Assembly: GCF_000296695.1 (NCBI RefSeq)
Contig: NZ_BAFK01000006.1
Span: 1 to 64,000 of the forward strand
DNA length: 64,000 bases
Direction of reading: 5' to 3'
DNA from: Rheinheimera nanhaiensis E407-8
GTDB lineage: Bacteria > Pseudomonadota > Gammaproteobacteria > Enterobacterales > Alteromonadaceae
A program made the translations under genes and the position numbers. The notes under the pieces were generated by a model. The model was not told where the DNA came from, did not search any database, and saw nothing but the letters and a program-made list of their open reading frames with translations. The first letter of the stretch is position 1, and every line of letters begins with the position of its first letter. This document shows, one piece after another, positions 47,644 through 56,518 of the stretch.

Positions 47644-47846
47644 TATGATGAGGACTCCTGATACTGCTTAATACGTTGCTCGCGGGCCAGCTTGTCTGCC
47701 AGCTGCTTTAAACACTGGCGCTGCTGAAAATGGCTGTACACCACCAGTGCCAGTAACAGCGTATAGGTAGCGCCAAAGGACAACCAGACAAAAAAACCAT
47801 AGCCGCCCATGGCCAAAAACTCGCTGAAAGATTGAAAATGCATCAT
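47643..47846 (-). CDS. ccmD: Haem exporter accessory protein CcmD
   Basis: This 67-residue protein has a single TM (about 16-38; [20 protein letters not shown]) preceded by FSEFLAMGG and followed by a basic coil ([17 protein letters not shown]). It stabilises the CcmABC-CcmE complex. Its stop is shared with the ccmE start region and it begins at the end of ccmC. Confidence 0.93.
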   Translation of the reverse strand: MMHFQSFSEFLAMGGYGFFVWLSFGATYTLLLALVVYSHFQQRQCLKQLADKLAREQRIKQYQESSS

Positions 47847-48583
47847 TATACTGCTCCGGCCAGTGCTTTAACCCAGGGCCTGTGCTGCTCATGCTGCAAT
47901 ATGGCAGTACGCAGGCGCAGGCATAACAGTGCCAACATTAACACCTTGAACGCCAGTATGCTGATCAGCAGCGGCCATAACATGCTGGGATCTATCGACG
48001 GTTTGGCAAACTTGGTTATAGACGCGCCCTGATGCAAAGTGTTCCACCACTCGACCGAAAAATGAATAATCGGCAGGTTAATCACCCCCACTACCGCCAG
48101 CAGTGATGACGCTTTAGCTCCGGTTTGCCGGTCGGAAAAAGCGCCACTGAGGGCAATAACACCTAAATATAAAAATAACAGGATAAGCTCTGACGTTAAG
48201 CGCGCGTCCCATACCCACCAGGTGCCCCACATCGGCTTGCCCCAGGCCATACCGGTGATCAGCGCAATAGCGGTATATACCGCACCTATGGGTGCTATGG
48301 CCAGTACCGACCACTGCGCCACTTTTACCTGCCACACCAGGGCAATAAACGCCGCGATGGCCATAGCGGAATAGGTGCCCATCGACATAATGGCCGATGG
48401 CACATGAATATGAATAATGCGGTAGCTGTCGCCCTGCTGATAATCGGGCGGGGTAAAGGCCAGGCCCCAGATATTGCCAAGCAGCAACAGCGTAACAGCC
48501 AGCAGCATTAACCAGGGGTACAGGCGGCCACACAGGTGATAAACGGTTTCAGGCTTCGCTAAAGGATGTAACCATTTAAACAT
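47846..48583 (-). CDS. ccmC: Haem transporter subunit CcmC
   Basis: This 245-residue protein has six TMs, the haem-handling WWD motif GTWWVWDARLTSELILLFLYLG, IHVPSAIMSMGTYSAMA with a haem-ligand His, and HFSVEWWNTLHQGAS with the second His. It loads haem onto CcmE. It lies 1 bp downstream of ccmB and overlaps ccmD by one base. Confidence 0.97.
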   Translation of the reverse strand: MFKWLHPLAKPETVYHLCGRLYPWLMLLAVTLLLLGNIWGLAFTPPDYQQGDSYRIIHIHVPSAIMSMGTYSAMAIAAFIALVWQVKVAQWSVLAIAPIGAVYTAIALITGMAWGKPMWGTWWVWDARLTSELILLFLYLGVIALSGAFSDRQTGAKASSLLAVVGVINLPIIHFSVEWWNTLHQGASITKFAKPSIDPSMLWPLLISILAFKVLMLALLCLRLRTAILQHEQHRPWVKALAGAV

Positions 48584-48584
48584 A

Positions 48585-49250
48585 TCAGCTCACATTTAAT
48601 TTAAGGGCACTGAGCACCGCCAGCGGCACCAGTGCCAATGCAAATAACAACATGGCCAGCATAATGGCCAGCTGACCGTGATAAGGCAGCGCCATCGTGG
48701 CCGCTTCCATTGCTGCGCTGGCAAAAATCAGCAGCGGAATATACAGCGGCAAAATCAGCAGTGCCAGCAAAATACCGCCTTTATCGGCCGACACCGTCAG
48801 CGCTGCGCCCAGCACGCTAAGCAGGCTTAACAGCGGCGTGCCCAACAACAGGGTAAGCAGCAGTGCGACAAAGGCTGGCGTTTCTAAATTTAACAGCAAC
48901 GCCACCAGCGGCGATAACAGCACCAGCGGTAAGCCAGTGCTAAGCCAGTTAGTGACCAGCTTCGCCAGCACAAAGCTCAGCAGTGGCTGGCGCGCGGCCA
49001 CCAGCTGTTCAATTACGCCGTTGCGGTAATCATCTTTAAACAGCCGCTCAGCAGCGAGCAAGACACTTAACAGTGCCGCTATCCAAACGATACCCGGCGC
49101 CATTAGCCGTAGCAAGTTTGGCTCTGGCCCCACACCCAACGGAAATAAACACAGCACGATAATGAAAAACAGTACCGGATTTAACCAGTCGGCCTTTTGT
49201 CTGGCCAGCAAGCGCAGCTCGCGCTGAATAAACACACCCAGTTTTACCAT
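48585..49250 (-). CDS. ccmB: Haem exporter membrane subunit CcmB
   Basis: This 221-residue protein has six predicted TMs. The N-terminal stretch IQRELRLLARQKADWLNPVLFF is diagnostic, followed by WIAALLSVLLAAERLFKDDYRNG and LGTPLLSLLSVLGAAL. It is the permease part of the CcmAB ABC unit, which releases holo-CcmE from CcmC. It overlaps the ccmA end by 7 bp. Confidence 0.96.
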   Translation of the reverse strand: MVKLGVFIQRELRLLARQKADWLNPVLFFIIVLCLFPLGVGPEPNLLRLMAPGIVWIAALLSVLLAAERLFKDDYRNGVIEQLVAARQPLLSFVLAKLVTNWLSTGLPLVLLSPLVALLLNLETPAFVALLLTLLLGTPLLSLLSVLGAALTVSADKGGILLALLILPLYIPLLIFASAAMEAATMALPYHGQLAIMLAMLLFALALVPLAVLSALKLNVS

Positions 49251-49903
49251 CGGTAAGCCAGCTCCAGTTTACACAGCTGAGCATACTGCAGACTCAGGCT
49301 CTGATGTGTGGTCAGCACAATACTGCCTCCGCGCTGCAAATGCTGCAAAAAATGTTGCTGCAATAAGGCGATAGCAGTTTGATCCAGTGCGGTAAAAGGT
49401 TCATCTAAAATCCAAAGCTGGCCTTGGCTAAACCATAAACGCGCCAGTGACACCCGCCGCTGCTGACCCGCCGACAACATACGACAAGGGATATCTTCCA
49501 GCCCGGCCAGCCCCAGCCGGCCAAGCAAAGCATAATCGTCACCCGCCGGCGCCTGTACAGCGGCGCGCCAGAAACGCAGGTTCTCCAGCGCGGTTAATTG
49601 TTCATGAATACCGCTTTGGTGGCCGATATAACATAAGTCGGCGGCGTAGTCGGCAGCTTGTTGGGCCAATGGTTGCTGACGGTAATAAATGTCGCCCTCG
49701 TCGGGATGTGCCAGGCCAGCTAATAAGCGCAGTAACGAGCTTTTACCGGCACCGTTTTTACCGGCAATTTGCAACAGCTCACCGCCATGCACCGTAAGGC
49801 TTAGCTGCTCAAACAACACTCGGTCCTGGCGGATACAGCTTAAGCCTTTCGCTTCAAGCAGGATCTGGCCGGACGATACGGAAAATGGTTGTGGTATATT
49901 CAC
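49244..49903 (-). CDS. ccmA: Haem exporter ATP-binding subunit CcmA
   Basis: The ABC ATPase domain has Walker A GKNGAGKSSLLRLLAG, the Q-loop region LCYIGHQSGIHEQLTALENL, signature LSAGQQRRVSLARLW, Walker B LWILDEPFTALD and the H-loop TTHQ. The start is uncertain. The GTG at 49903 gives 219 residues, close to the usual ~207; in-frame ATGs at 49948 and 50029 are possible, but the latter would run into the divergent FliK-like gene. It is the first gene of the ccm operon. Confidence 0.92.
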   Translation of the reverse strand: MNIPQPFSVSSGQILLEAKGLSCIRQDRVLFEQLSLTVHGGELLQIAGKNGAGKSSLLRLLAGLAHPDEGDIYYRQQPLAQQAADYAADLCYIGHQSGIHEQLTALENLRFWRAAVQAPAGDDYALLGRLGLAGLEDIPCRMLSAGQQRRVSLARLWFSQGQLWILDEPFTALDQTAIALLQQHFLQHLQRGGSIVLTTHQSLSLQYAQLCKLELAYRW

Positions 49904-50006
49904 TGCACGAGCTATCGACGACGGTAAAAATTGCGCGCATATTACCATAATGCCGGCATAATACGAATGTAACAGGGCGTCAGACCAGGCGAAAACGGGT
50001 AAAACT

Positions 50007-51854
50007 ATGAACCAGATCAATCTGGACAAACTGCTCAGGCTGTCTGCCGGTGGTAAAGCCGACAGTGGCGCCGTAAAGCTGGTGCTGGCGCAGGTGTATC
50101 AGGCGCAGCTGCAGCAGCTGCCCGATGGCGGCGCCCGGTTACAACTGGGCGCAGGCCAGATGCCGCTGCAACTGACTCTCAGCGCTGCGGAAGCCGCCCG
50201 CTTACAGGGGCTGTTACAGCCCGGTGCGGTGCCGGGCCAACCACGACAGCACGCCAGTGCAACTGGGCTGCAGGTGCCGGTACAGGTGCAATTTGCCTTA
50301 AGCGCCGATAACCAGATCCAGCTTAACCTGCAAAACAGCCCGGTTACGCAGACACTGGCATTGCCGACCGCGCAGGTGCGCCAACTGCTGCTGCAGTTTT
50401 TCTTAGGCGCCAGCGGCGCCACGCCGGTACAAACGCCCAGCACTGACAATAACCAGGCTGAAACGCCGCAGCAAAGTGCAGCCTTGGTCAGTGCCCGGCT
50501 GCTTGTTGCTGCCTCATCATCCGCGGCTACCTCAGCAGTGGCTCCGGTTAAAGCCGGCAGTATTCAGCTACCCATGATGGCGCCACTTACCATCGCCAAA
50601 GCAGCGCAGCAGCAGCTGAGCAGCCTGTTACAACCCAGCCACTCCAACCAGTTGACGGTGCTGCTGCAACTGAGCAGCAGCAACGGCGAGTTAAGCGCCC
50701 GCTTACTGCTGCCCGGCAACGCCAGCGGCGCGCAGCAAACCTTACTGGACAAACCGCAGCAACAACAGTTATTACAGCAGTTGGTACAGCTGTTTAACCA
50801 ACAGCGGCCAAGCACGCTAAGCCCACTGCCCTTGCTTAGTACATTAAAACTGCCCCCCGGCGCGGCTCAGCAGTTGCAACTGCAGCAGCAGGGCACAAAC
50901 TGGCAGTTAGTGCTGCAGCCCGCCAGTGTCAAAACCGGCTTAACGGTAGATGCCAGCCAGTTTAACCGGCCACTGCAATTGGTTGGGCCTGCCCCCGCAG
51001 CCAACAATAAAGAGGTAGCACCGGCTCAGCTAACCAGCAGTACTATTACCCAGGCCTGGCGCCACTTGTTGCCGGTATTACCGCTAAGCGCCGATCCGCT
51101 GGCCAGTGTGCCTGAGCTACCCGAGCCGGTACAACAACTGTTACAGACAGTGCGCCACAGCCAACTTGATGGCGCGAAAGTTGTACCGGCACAGCAACTG
51201 CTACCGCAGCTGCTTAGCCTGCTGCAGTTTCAGCCACTACAAAGCCAGGCCAGTCTGCAAACCAGCGGCGGTACGCTGGCGGTTGCAATTCAGCTATTGC
51301 TTGGCCACCTGCTGCAAAAGCCGGTACCCGCCGCACAGACCGCCGCTAATCAGCGCCTGTCGCAGCTTGTTAGCGCGCTGGAACCACAGCAAGCCAGTAA
51401 TTTATTGCGTCAACTGGCCAGCCACAGCAGTACGCTGCAGCAAAGCCAGTTAGCCACCCTGGATAGCAGCACTCAGGCGCAGCAGCAGCTGATCCTGCAA
51501 CTGCCGCTGCAACAGGGCAACCACAGCGTGTTTAGCCAGCTCCAGATAGAGCAGCGCGAAGCCGACTGCAAGCAGGACGGCAGCAAACAGACGTTGTGGC
51601 AGCTGACCATGCGCTTTGATATGCAGCAACTGGGCGCGATGCTGGTAATTGCCCGCTTGCAACAGCAGCAATTACAGCTGCAATTTTACACCGAGCAACC
51701 ACAAGCCCTGGCGCTGACCGAGCAGTTTTTACCTATCTTAAAAGATCGCTGCACCATGCAGGGGCTGGAAGTAAAACAGGCCGAGTGTGTGCTGGGTAAA
51801 ATTCCCGAGTCGCTGCTACCGCGTGCCAACAGTTTACTGACAATAAAAGTATGA
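50007..51854 (+). CDS. FliK-like flagellar hook-length control domain protein
   Basis: This 615-residue protein is extremely rich in Gln, Leu and Ala, with long poly-Q/L stretches in the first ~470 residues. Its C-terminal domain (about 490-600) reads LILQLPLQQGNHSVFSQLQI, WQLTMRFDMQQLGAMLVIAR and QLQLQFYTEQPQALALTEQF, which is the FliK C-terminal (Flg_hook) pattern. FliK measures hook length and switches the export gate through FlhB. Here the next gene encodes an FlhB C-terminal homologue. A similar FliK-like/FlhB-C pair is separate from the main flagellar clusters in related bacteria. Exact function is unproven. Confidence 0.82.
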   Translation: MNQINLDKLLRLSAGGKADSGAVKLVLAQVYQAQLQQLPDGGARLQLGAGQMPLQLTLSAAEAARLQGLLQPGAVPGQPRQHASATGLQVPVQVQFALSADNQIQLNLQNSPVTQTLALPTAQVRQLLLQFFLGASGATPVQTPSTDNNQAETPQQSAALVSARLLVAASSSAATSAVAPVKAGSIQLPMMAPLTIAKAAQQQLSSLLQPSHSNQLTVLLQLSSSNGELSARLLLPGNASGAQQTLLDKPQQQQLLQQLVQLFNQQRPSTLSPLPLLSTLKLPPGAAQQLQLQQQGTNWQLVLQPASVKTGLTVDASQFNRPLQLVGPAPAANNKEVAPAQLTSSTITQAWRHLLPVLPLSADPLASVPELPEPVQQLLQTVRHSQLDGAKVVPAQQLLPQLLSLLQFQPLQSQASLQTSGGTLAVAIQLLLGHLLQKPVPAAQTAANQRLSQLVSALEPQQASNLLRQLASHSSTLQQSQLATLDSSTQAQQQLILQLPLQQGNHSVFSQLQIEQREADCKQDGSKQTLWQLTMRFDMQQLGAMLVIARLQQQQLQLQFYTEQPQALALTEQFLPILKDRCTMQGLEVKQAECVLGKIPESLLPRANSLLTIKV

Positions 51855-51864
51855 GCCTGACAAC

Positions 51865-52173
51865 ATGACCGACGACAATAAAGAGAAAAGCGCTACCGCG
51901 CTGCAATATCAGGGCAAAGCGGCGCCCACCGTCACGGCGCGCGGCCATGGCCAGTTGGCAGAAGAGATGATTGCTCTGGCGCAGCAACATGGCATTTTGG
52001 TGCACCAGGACGAAGAGCTGAACAAATTACTCAGCCAACTGGAACTGGGCGAGCAGATCCCGCAAGCGCTTTATGTGGTGATTGCTGAGCTAATTGCGTT
52101 TTCGTACGTGTTGCAGGGGAAGTTTCCGGAAAACTGGCACAATATACACCAGCGTATCGATTTTAAAACCTGA
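51865..52173 (+). CDS. Stand-alone FlhB C-terminal domain homologue (FlhX-like)
   Basis: This 102-residue protein aligns with the cytoplasmic FlhB/YscU C-terminal domain after the autocleavage site. ATALQYQGKAAPTVTARGHG corresponds to VALKY...APKVVAKGAG, and LAEEMIALAQQHGILVHQDEELNKLL to the following helices. GEQIPQALYVVIAELIAFSY is the conserved end. The NPTH autocleavage motif and all membrane segments are absent. It starts 10 bp after the FliK-like gene. Free FlhB C-domains can replace the processed part of FlhB in the export switch; here that role is inferred. Confidence 0.88.
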   Translation: MTDDNKEKSATALQYQGKAAPTVTARGHGQLAEEMIALAQQHGILVHQDEELNKLLSQLELGEQIPQALYVVIAELIAFSYVLQGKFPENWHNIHQRIDFKT

Positions 52174-52218
52174 TACCAGCTGCCGTGATCAGCAACAGCC
52201 TGGCTAATCAGCAGTTTT
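52165..52218. terminator. Candidate bidirectional terminator between FlhX-like and DUF2802 genes
   Basis: An imperfect stem pairs AAAACCTGATACCAGC (52165-52180) with GCCTGGCTAATCAGC and its TTTT tail (52198-52218). It lies between convergent genes and has T/A tracts on both sides. Confidence 0.45.
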
Positions 52219-52230
52219 GAGCAGCAACAG

Positions 52231-52668
52231 TTAGCTTTTAGCCTGATGCAAATTAAACAGCAGTTCCGCTTCAGCCCGTGGCAGCTCACATTCACGCATG
52301 ATCTCGTCAAGATCAGCGCCCAGCTGCACCATTTTCATCGCCCGGCTGTATATTTTTGACTCGGGGTCAGTCAGCTCCATCGCCTGCTGTTTTTCTTCCA
52401 GTTGTTTAAGGCTCTGGCTCAGGTTGTCACCAAGCTGGCCCAGCGAGGCATCCAGCTGCAGTACCCGCTGCCCGACGCCAATCAGACCGGAGCGCAGCTC
52501 CTGCACCTCCAACTGGCTTTGCGCTAATTGTTGTGCACTGTACTCCAGCCGCTGCTCCAGTTGTGCCTGTTGCTGCAGCCACTGCCGCTGCTGCGCTTTA
52601 AGCCACCAGATAATGGCCACAGCAATTAACAGCAGCAGCGCGGTTTGGATTGCCAGACTAAGCCACAT
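52231..52668 (-). CDS. DUF2802 domain protein
   Basis: This 145-residue protein has one N-terminal TM (about 4-23), a long coiled coil rich in Gln/Glu (about 25-100), and a C-terminal helix-turn-helix-like segment IYSRAMKMVQLGADLDEIMRECELPRAEAELL. That segment defines DUF2802. The gene regularly ends the cheA-cheB-parC-parP-cheW cluster in polar-flagellated gammaproteobacteria. A link to the chemosensory array is inferred from this conserved position only. It lies 8 bp after cheW. Confidence 0.88.
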   Translation of the reverse strand: MWLSLAIQTALLLLIAVAIIWWLKAQQRQWLQQQAQLEQRLEYSAQQLAQSQLEVQELRSGLIGVGQRVLQLDASLGQLGDNLSQSLKQLEEKQQAMELTDPESKIYSRAMKMVQLGADLDEIMRECELPRAEAELLFNLHQAKS

Positions 52669-52676
52669 AACTTGCC

Positions 52677-53171
52677 TTAAATTGAGCTGATTTCATCCCA
52701 CTCTTCTTCGCTGAGCAGTTTGTTTAAATCGACAAGGATCAGCAATTCGCCTTCGCGGTTTGATACGCCCTGGATAAAGCGGGCGCTTTCTTCGGTACCA
52801 ACATTGGGTGCAGTGTCAATTTCTGACGCTTTGAGGTAAACCACTTCGGCCACGCTATCCACCAGTATACCGATCACCTGCTTGTCCGCTTCAATGATGA
52901 CGATGCGGCTGTTGTCGGTGACATCGGCCGGCTCCAGCCCGAAACGGGAGCGGGTATCAATAACGGTCACCACATTGCCACGTAAGTTGATAATGCCCAG
53001 CACATAATCGGGTGAGCCCGGCACCGGCGCAATCTCGGTATAGCGCAGCACTTCCTGTACCTGCATTACGTTAATGCCGTAGGTTTCTTCCTGTAGCTTA
53101 AAGGTGACCCACTGTAACACTACATCGGTGGCCTCGGTTTTTTTTACCGATTGCTTGGTTAATTCACTCAT
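52677..53171 (-). CDS. cheW: Chemotaxis coupling protein CheW
   Basis: The ATG at 53171 (MSELTKQSVKKTEATDVVLQ) with AGGAG is preferred to a 32-codon extension. The 164-residue protein is a single CheW domain: WVTFKLQEETYGINVMQVQEVL, PGSPDYVLGIINLRGNVVTV with the receptor-contact Arg, DTRSRFGL, and ILVDLNKLLSEEEWDEI. It bridges receptors and CheA. It follows parP by 29 bp. Confidence 0.96.
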   Translation of the reverse strand: MSELTKQSVKKTEATDVVLQWVTFKLQEETYGINVMQVQEVLRYTEIAPVPGSPDYVLGIINLRGNVVTVIDTRSRFGLEPADVTDNSRIVIIEADKQVIGILVDSVAEVVYLKASEIDTAPNVGTEESARFIQGVSNREGELLILVDLNKLLSEEEWDEISSI

Positions 53172-53200
53172 GCACAGCTCCTGTCTTAATTCCTGACCGT

Positions 53201-54007
53201 TTAGGCACTGATATCCTGGCCCCGGTTTAACAATTCGATCATCGCGTCTATGTCGATCAACACACACATATGCTTTTTAATTACGCCAGCCATCCAGGGC
53301 CTTTTACCCTCGGCTTCACGCCATTTCACATCATCTTGCTCCAGCATATAGGTATTAACCAGATTTTCGCAGCACAGACCCCAATTACTGTTGCCCAGCA
53401 TAATAACATATTGATAGTTTAGCGTTTGCTGCATAGTTTGGTCATATTTTTCTGGCATAACCCAGCGCGCGGTATCAACCACATTAATTTTTTGCTCACG
53501 GTACAGCATAACGCCTTTAAACCACTGTGGTTTACCGATCAGACTGTTAATGGTGGATAACTGATGGATACCGCCTAACTCTTTCAGTGGCACTGCCACT
53601 TTTAAACCGGCTACATCAAAAAACAACGCCTGAAAGCGGCCCTGACGGTACGCTTTTTCTGCGGGCTTTGGTGCAACGGGGGTAACCGGCGCGGCAGTAG
53701 CCAGCCGCTGGGCGACCGGTACCTGACGCTGTTGTAGTTGCTGCGACTGCTCTGCGGCGGCAAATTTTGCTTTTAGCGTGTCAAGCGCTGCCGCCGTGTT
53801 ATCTGTTACCGCCTGTTTCACCGGCAGTACAACCTTAGTTACGTCAGTGTCAGCCGGCGGCGCTGCCACCACCGCCTGTGCCAGTAACTGGTTTAGTTGC
53901 TGCTTTTTCTCGTCAGCCAGCGGCGCAGCGTCCAGGGTATCTTCTTCGGTTAACAACGCCGACAAATAATGCTGCATCACTTTTTGACTGGCGATTAAAT
54001 TACTCAT
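53201..54007 (-). CDS. parP: ParP-like CheW-domain protein
   Basis: This 268-residue protein has an N-terminal acidic, low-complexity region (about 1-120) starting ASQKVMQHYLSALLTEEDT, then a CheW-like C-terminal domain with GRFQALFFDVAGLKVAVPL, LGGIHQLSTINSLIGKPQWF, KGVMLYREQKINVVDTARWV and KHMCVLIDIDAMIELL. In Vibrio, the gene between parC and cheW encodes ParP, which binds CheA and receptors and tethers arrays to the pole. Order and architecture match. It starts 2 bp after the parC stop. Confidence 0.87.
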   Translation of the reverse strand: MSNLIASQKVMQHYLSALLTEEDTLDAAPLADEKKQQLNQLLAQAVVAAPPADTDVTKVVLPVKQAVTDNTAAALDTLKAKFAAAEQSQQLQQRQVPVAQRLATAAPVTPVAPKPAEKAYRQGRFQALFFDVAGLKVAVPLKELGGIHQLSTINSLIGKPQWFKGVMLYREQKINVVDTARWVMPEKYDQTMQQTLNYQYVIMLGNSNWGLCCENLVNTYMLEQDDVKWREAEGKRPWMAGVIKKHMCVLIDIDAMIELLNRGQDISA

Positions 54008-54009
54008 GC

Positions 54010-54786
54010 CTACTCCGCCGACAACTGCAGTAAATAGGTTAACAAGGTATTGTAAGCAAAGACCCCGCGCGATGAATTGGCAAACTCACTCGGTGGTGTT
54101 TGCGCCAGGCTGGCATCACGAAACTTGGTATCAACCGGGATCACGGCCGACCACACCTTGTCCTGATACTTGGCTTTTAATTCTTTGTAGGCCTCTAATG
54201 AGGCTTTAGTGCGTTTGTCGTACATGGTTGGAATAATAGTGTAGGCATAATCTTTTTGCTGCGAGGTTCGCATCAGTGCCATGGTGGCTATCATGCGCTC
54301 CAGGCCTTTTAGTGCCAGAAATTCCGTTTGTACCGGGATCAGAATACGGTCGCAGGCGGCTATGGCATTGACCATCAGTACGCCCATTACCGGCGGGCAG
54401 TCGATCAGGACATAGTCATATTCTTTGCTGATTTTTTGCAGCGCTTTTTTCAGCATCAGCCCCATACCACCTTTATTGCCCAGGGTGCGGTCTAAGGTTG
54501 CCAGTGACATCGAGGATGGCAATATATCTAAGTTTGCCATACCGCTTGGACACAACGCCTGTAAAATTTCTTCGCTGCGAATATCTTTACCACGAATAAA
54601 AATATCGTACACGCTCACTTCAAGCTCTTCAGCGTCTATGCCGAAATAATAGGTCAGTGAGGCATGCGGATCGGTGTCTACCAGCAGCACTTTATAGCCC
54701 CGCTGCGCCAGCAGGCCACCAAGAGTTACTGTGGTAGTCGTTTTACCTACTCCACCTTTTTGATTAGCAACGGTCCAAATAACCAC
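54010..54786 (-). CDS. parC: ParC-like ParA/MinD ATPase
   Basis: The GTG at 54786 (VVIWTVANQKGG) is chosen: AGGAA lies upstream and the motD stop is one base away; an ATG extension to 54888 would lie inside motD. The 258-residue ATPase has Walker A ANQKGGVGKTTTTVTLGG at about 7-23, VLLVDTDPHASLTYYFG (Walker A'), and DYVLIDCPPVMGVLMVNA (Walker B). In Vibrio, ParC localises chemotaxis arrays at the flagellated pole with ParP. The adjacent CheA carries candidate interaction motifs. Confidence 0.9.
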   Translation of the reverse strand: MVIWTVANQKGGVGKTTTTVTLGGLLAQRGYKVLLVDTDPHASLTYYFGIDAEELEVSVYDIFIRGKDIRSEEILQALCPSGMANLDILPSSMSLATLDRTLGNKGGMGLMLKKALQKISKEYDYVLIDCPPVMGVLMVNAIAACDRILIPVQTEFLALKGLERMIATMALMRTSQQKDYAYTIIPTMYDKRTKASLEAYKELKAKYQDKVWSAVIPVDTKFRDASLAQTPPSEFANSSRGVFAYNTLLTYLLQLSAE

Positions 54787-54787
54787 G

Positions 54788-55771
54788 TCAGGGTTCCTGT
54801 TGTTTTTCTGGCTGAGCGTCCGGGTTGTCTTCACGGGTGGTAATACGAATACCCCCGCCTGGCAGCGCAATAACCCGGATACTACCATCTTGCTGCGACA
54901 CTTGCTCTAATTGCTGTTGCAAGGCAGCACTGGCGGCGGCATCGTCCTGGCTTACCGACGCTGTATCTGGCGCCAGGTAGCCGTAACGCGAAATAGCAAT
55001 CACTACCTTACGGTTAGCCGCCCGGCCCTGAGCACTGTCGTTGGACGTAAACGGATAATACTGGCCATAACCTTCAATGGCCATGCGCTCGGGCGCGGTG
55101 CCCAGCCGTTCCAGTAAACGCAAGACCGAGGTGGCACGGCTTACCGACAGCTCCCAGTTCGAGGCAAACAACTCGTTGTTTATCGGTTGGTCATCGGTGT
55201 AACCACGAATGCGGATATAGTTATTAATCGGATTTATAATGCGGGTAATTTCTGCCAGCAGTGTTTGCGCCGACGACGTGGTACTGGCACTGCCACTGGC
55301 AAACAGCAAACCGCTGCTCAGTTCAATACTAAGCCAGTTATCATCTTGCTGCAGCTTGGCCAGCCCCTGCTCCAGTAAATTCGCCAAAGCACGGGTAAGC
55401 TGTTGTTCAACCGACTGCAGCGGGCTACCCAGCTGCCGCTCAGATACCTCAGACAAGCGGGTGGCGTCGGCCAGCAAGGTCGGGCCTTTGGCACTGTCCA
55501 GTGAACTGCCATGCAGCTCTAACTCGCTTTGTGGCGCCGGCACCGTAAGTACCGACTTACCCGGCACGCCGGTACCTGACTGTGCGGGTTTTTCAAACAG
55601 CTTGGTCAGGCTGTCGGCCAGCACGCTGTATTCTTCTTCTTTGATAATCGACATGGCGTACAACACAACAAACAGTGCAAACATCAGGGTCATATAATCA
55701 GCGTAGGACACCAGCCAGCGATCCAGCTGCTCTTGTTCTATCTGTTGATGCTGCTTTTTGTGCCGGTACAT
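54788..55771 (-). CDS. motD: Flagellar motor stator protein MotD (MotB family)
   Basis: This 327-residue protein has one N-terminal TM with the proton-channel Asp in SYADYMTLMFALFVVLYAMS (about 24-43). An extended linker follows, then a C-terminal OmpA-like peptidoglycan-binding domain with YIRIRGYTDDQPINNELFAS, NWELSVSRATSVLRLLERLG and IEGYGQYYPFTSNDSAQGR. It anchors the stator to the cell wall. It lies 3 bp downstream of motC, in the Pseudomonas-type order. Confidence 0.93.
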   Translation of the reverse strand: MYRHKKQHQQIEQEQLDRWLVSYADYMTLMFALFVVLYAMSIIKEEEYSVLADSLTKLFEKPAQSGTGVPGKSVLTVPAPQSELELHGSSLDSAKGPTLLADATRLSEVSERQLGSPLQSVEQQLTRALANLLEQGLAKLQQDDNWLSIELSSGLLFASGSASTTSSAQTLLAEITRIINPINNYIRIRGYTDDQPINNELFASNWELSVSRATSVLRLLERLGTAPERMAIEGYGQYYPFTSNDSAQGRAANRKVVIAISRYGYLAPDTASVSQDDAAASAALQQQLEQVSQQDGSIRVIALPGGGIRITTREDNPDAQPEKQQEP

Positions 55772-55774
55772 AGT

Positions 55775-56518
55775 TTAACCCGGATGGTAAGCGGCCAGCT
55801 TACGCTCTATATTGCGTGGATTTTCGCCATGAGCAATAGACACCAGGCCTTCGACAATCAGCTCATGGTATAAGGTTCGTTGCTGCACCAGGCTTTTTAG
55901 CTTGTTGCCCACCGGAATAAAAATCAGGTTAGCAAAGCCGACACCGTAAATGGTGGCGACAAAGGCGGTAGCAATGCCCATGCCCAACAGCTGCGGCTCA
56001 GAAATATTGGCCATGGCTTGTATTAAACCCAACACTGCGCCTACGATGCCGATGGTGGGGCTATAGCCGCCCATCGCATCAAAAATACGCGCCCCGCGCA
56101 GCAGACGCTCGCGCTCCAGCGTCAGCTCTGCATCCAGGGTATCTTGCAACACCCGTGGCTCTATACCATCGACCAGTAAATTCAGCCCCCGGTGTAAAAA
56201 CGGGTCCTGCTCGGCCAGTGCATCATTTTCCAGCGCCAGAAAACCACTGCCGCGGGCAGCACTGCCCCAGTGCACTATACGCTCGGCGGTATGGTGTAGC
56301 GGTAAAACCGATGGGCGAAACACCCAGGGCAGCATTTTCAGCCCCAGCACAAACTGATTCAGTGGCGTTTGCAGCATCACCGCCCCTAAGGTGCCGCCAA
56401 ACACTATTAAAAAGGCCGGAAAGTGGATTAAGGTGCTTAAGCTGCCCCCTTCGATGACAAAGCCACCTGCAACTGCCAGCAGCGCCAACACAAAGCCACT
56501 TATCGCCAATTTATCCAT
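55775..56518 (-). CDS. motC: Flagellar motor stator protein MotC (MotA family)
   Basis: This 247-residue protein has four TMs (about 5-22, 29-48, 148-170, 180-200). Conserved text includes [38 protein letters not shown] and [18 protein letters not shown] cytoplasmic loop with charged residues follows TM2. It pairs with MotD to drive flagellar rotation. Its ATG overlaps the cheB stop by 8 bp. Confidence 0.94.
   Translation of the reverse strand: MDKLAISGFVLALLAVAGGFVIEGGSLSTLIHFPAFLIVFGGTLGAVMLQTPLNQFVLGLKMLPWVFRPSVLPLHHTAERIVHWGSAARGSGFLALENDALAEQDPFLHRGLNLLVDGIEPRVLQDTLDAELTLERERLLRGARIFDAMGGYSPTIGIVGAVLGLIQAMANISEPQLLGMGIATAFVATIYGVGFANLIFIPVGNKLKSLVQQRTLYHELIVEGLVSIAHGENPRNIERKLAAYHPG

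Noticed and set aside
49904-50029. Long N-terminal extension of CcmA
   Set aside because: It would overlap the start of the divergent FliK-like gene and adds a segment absent from the family.
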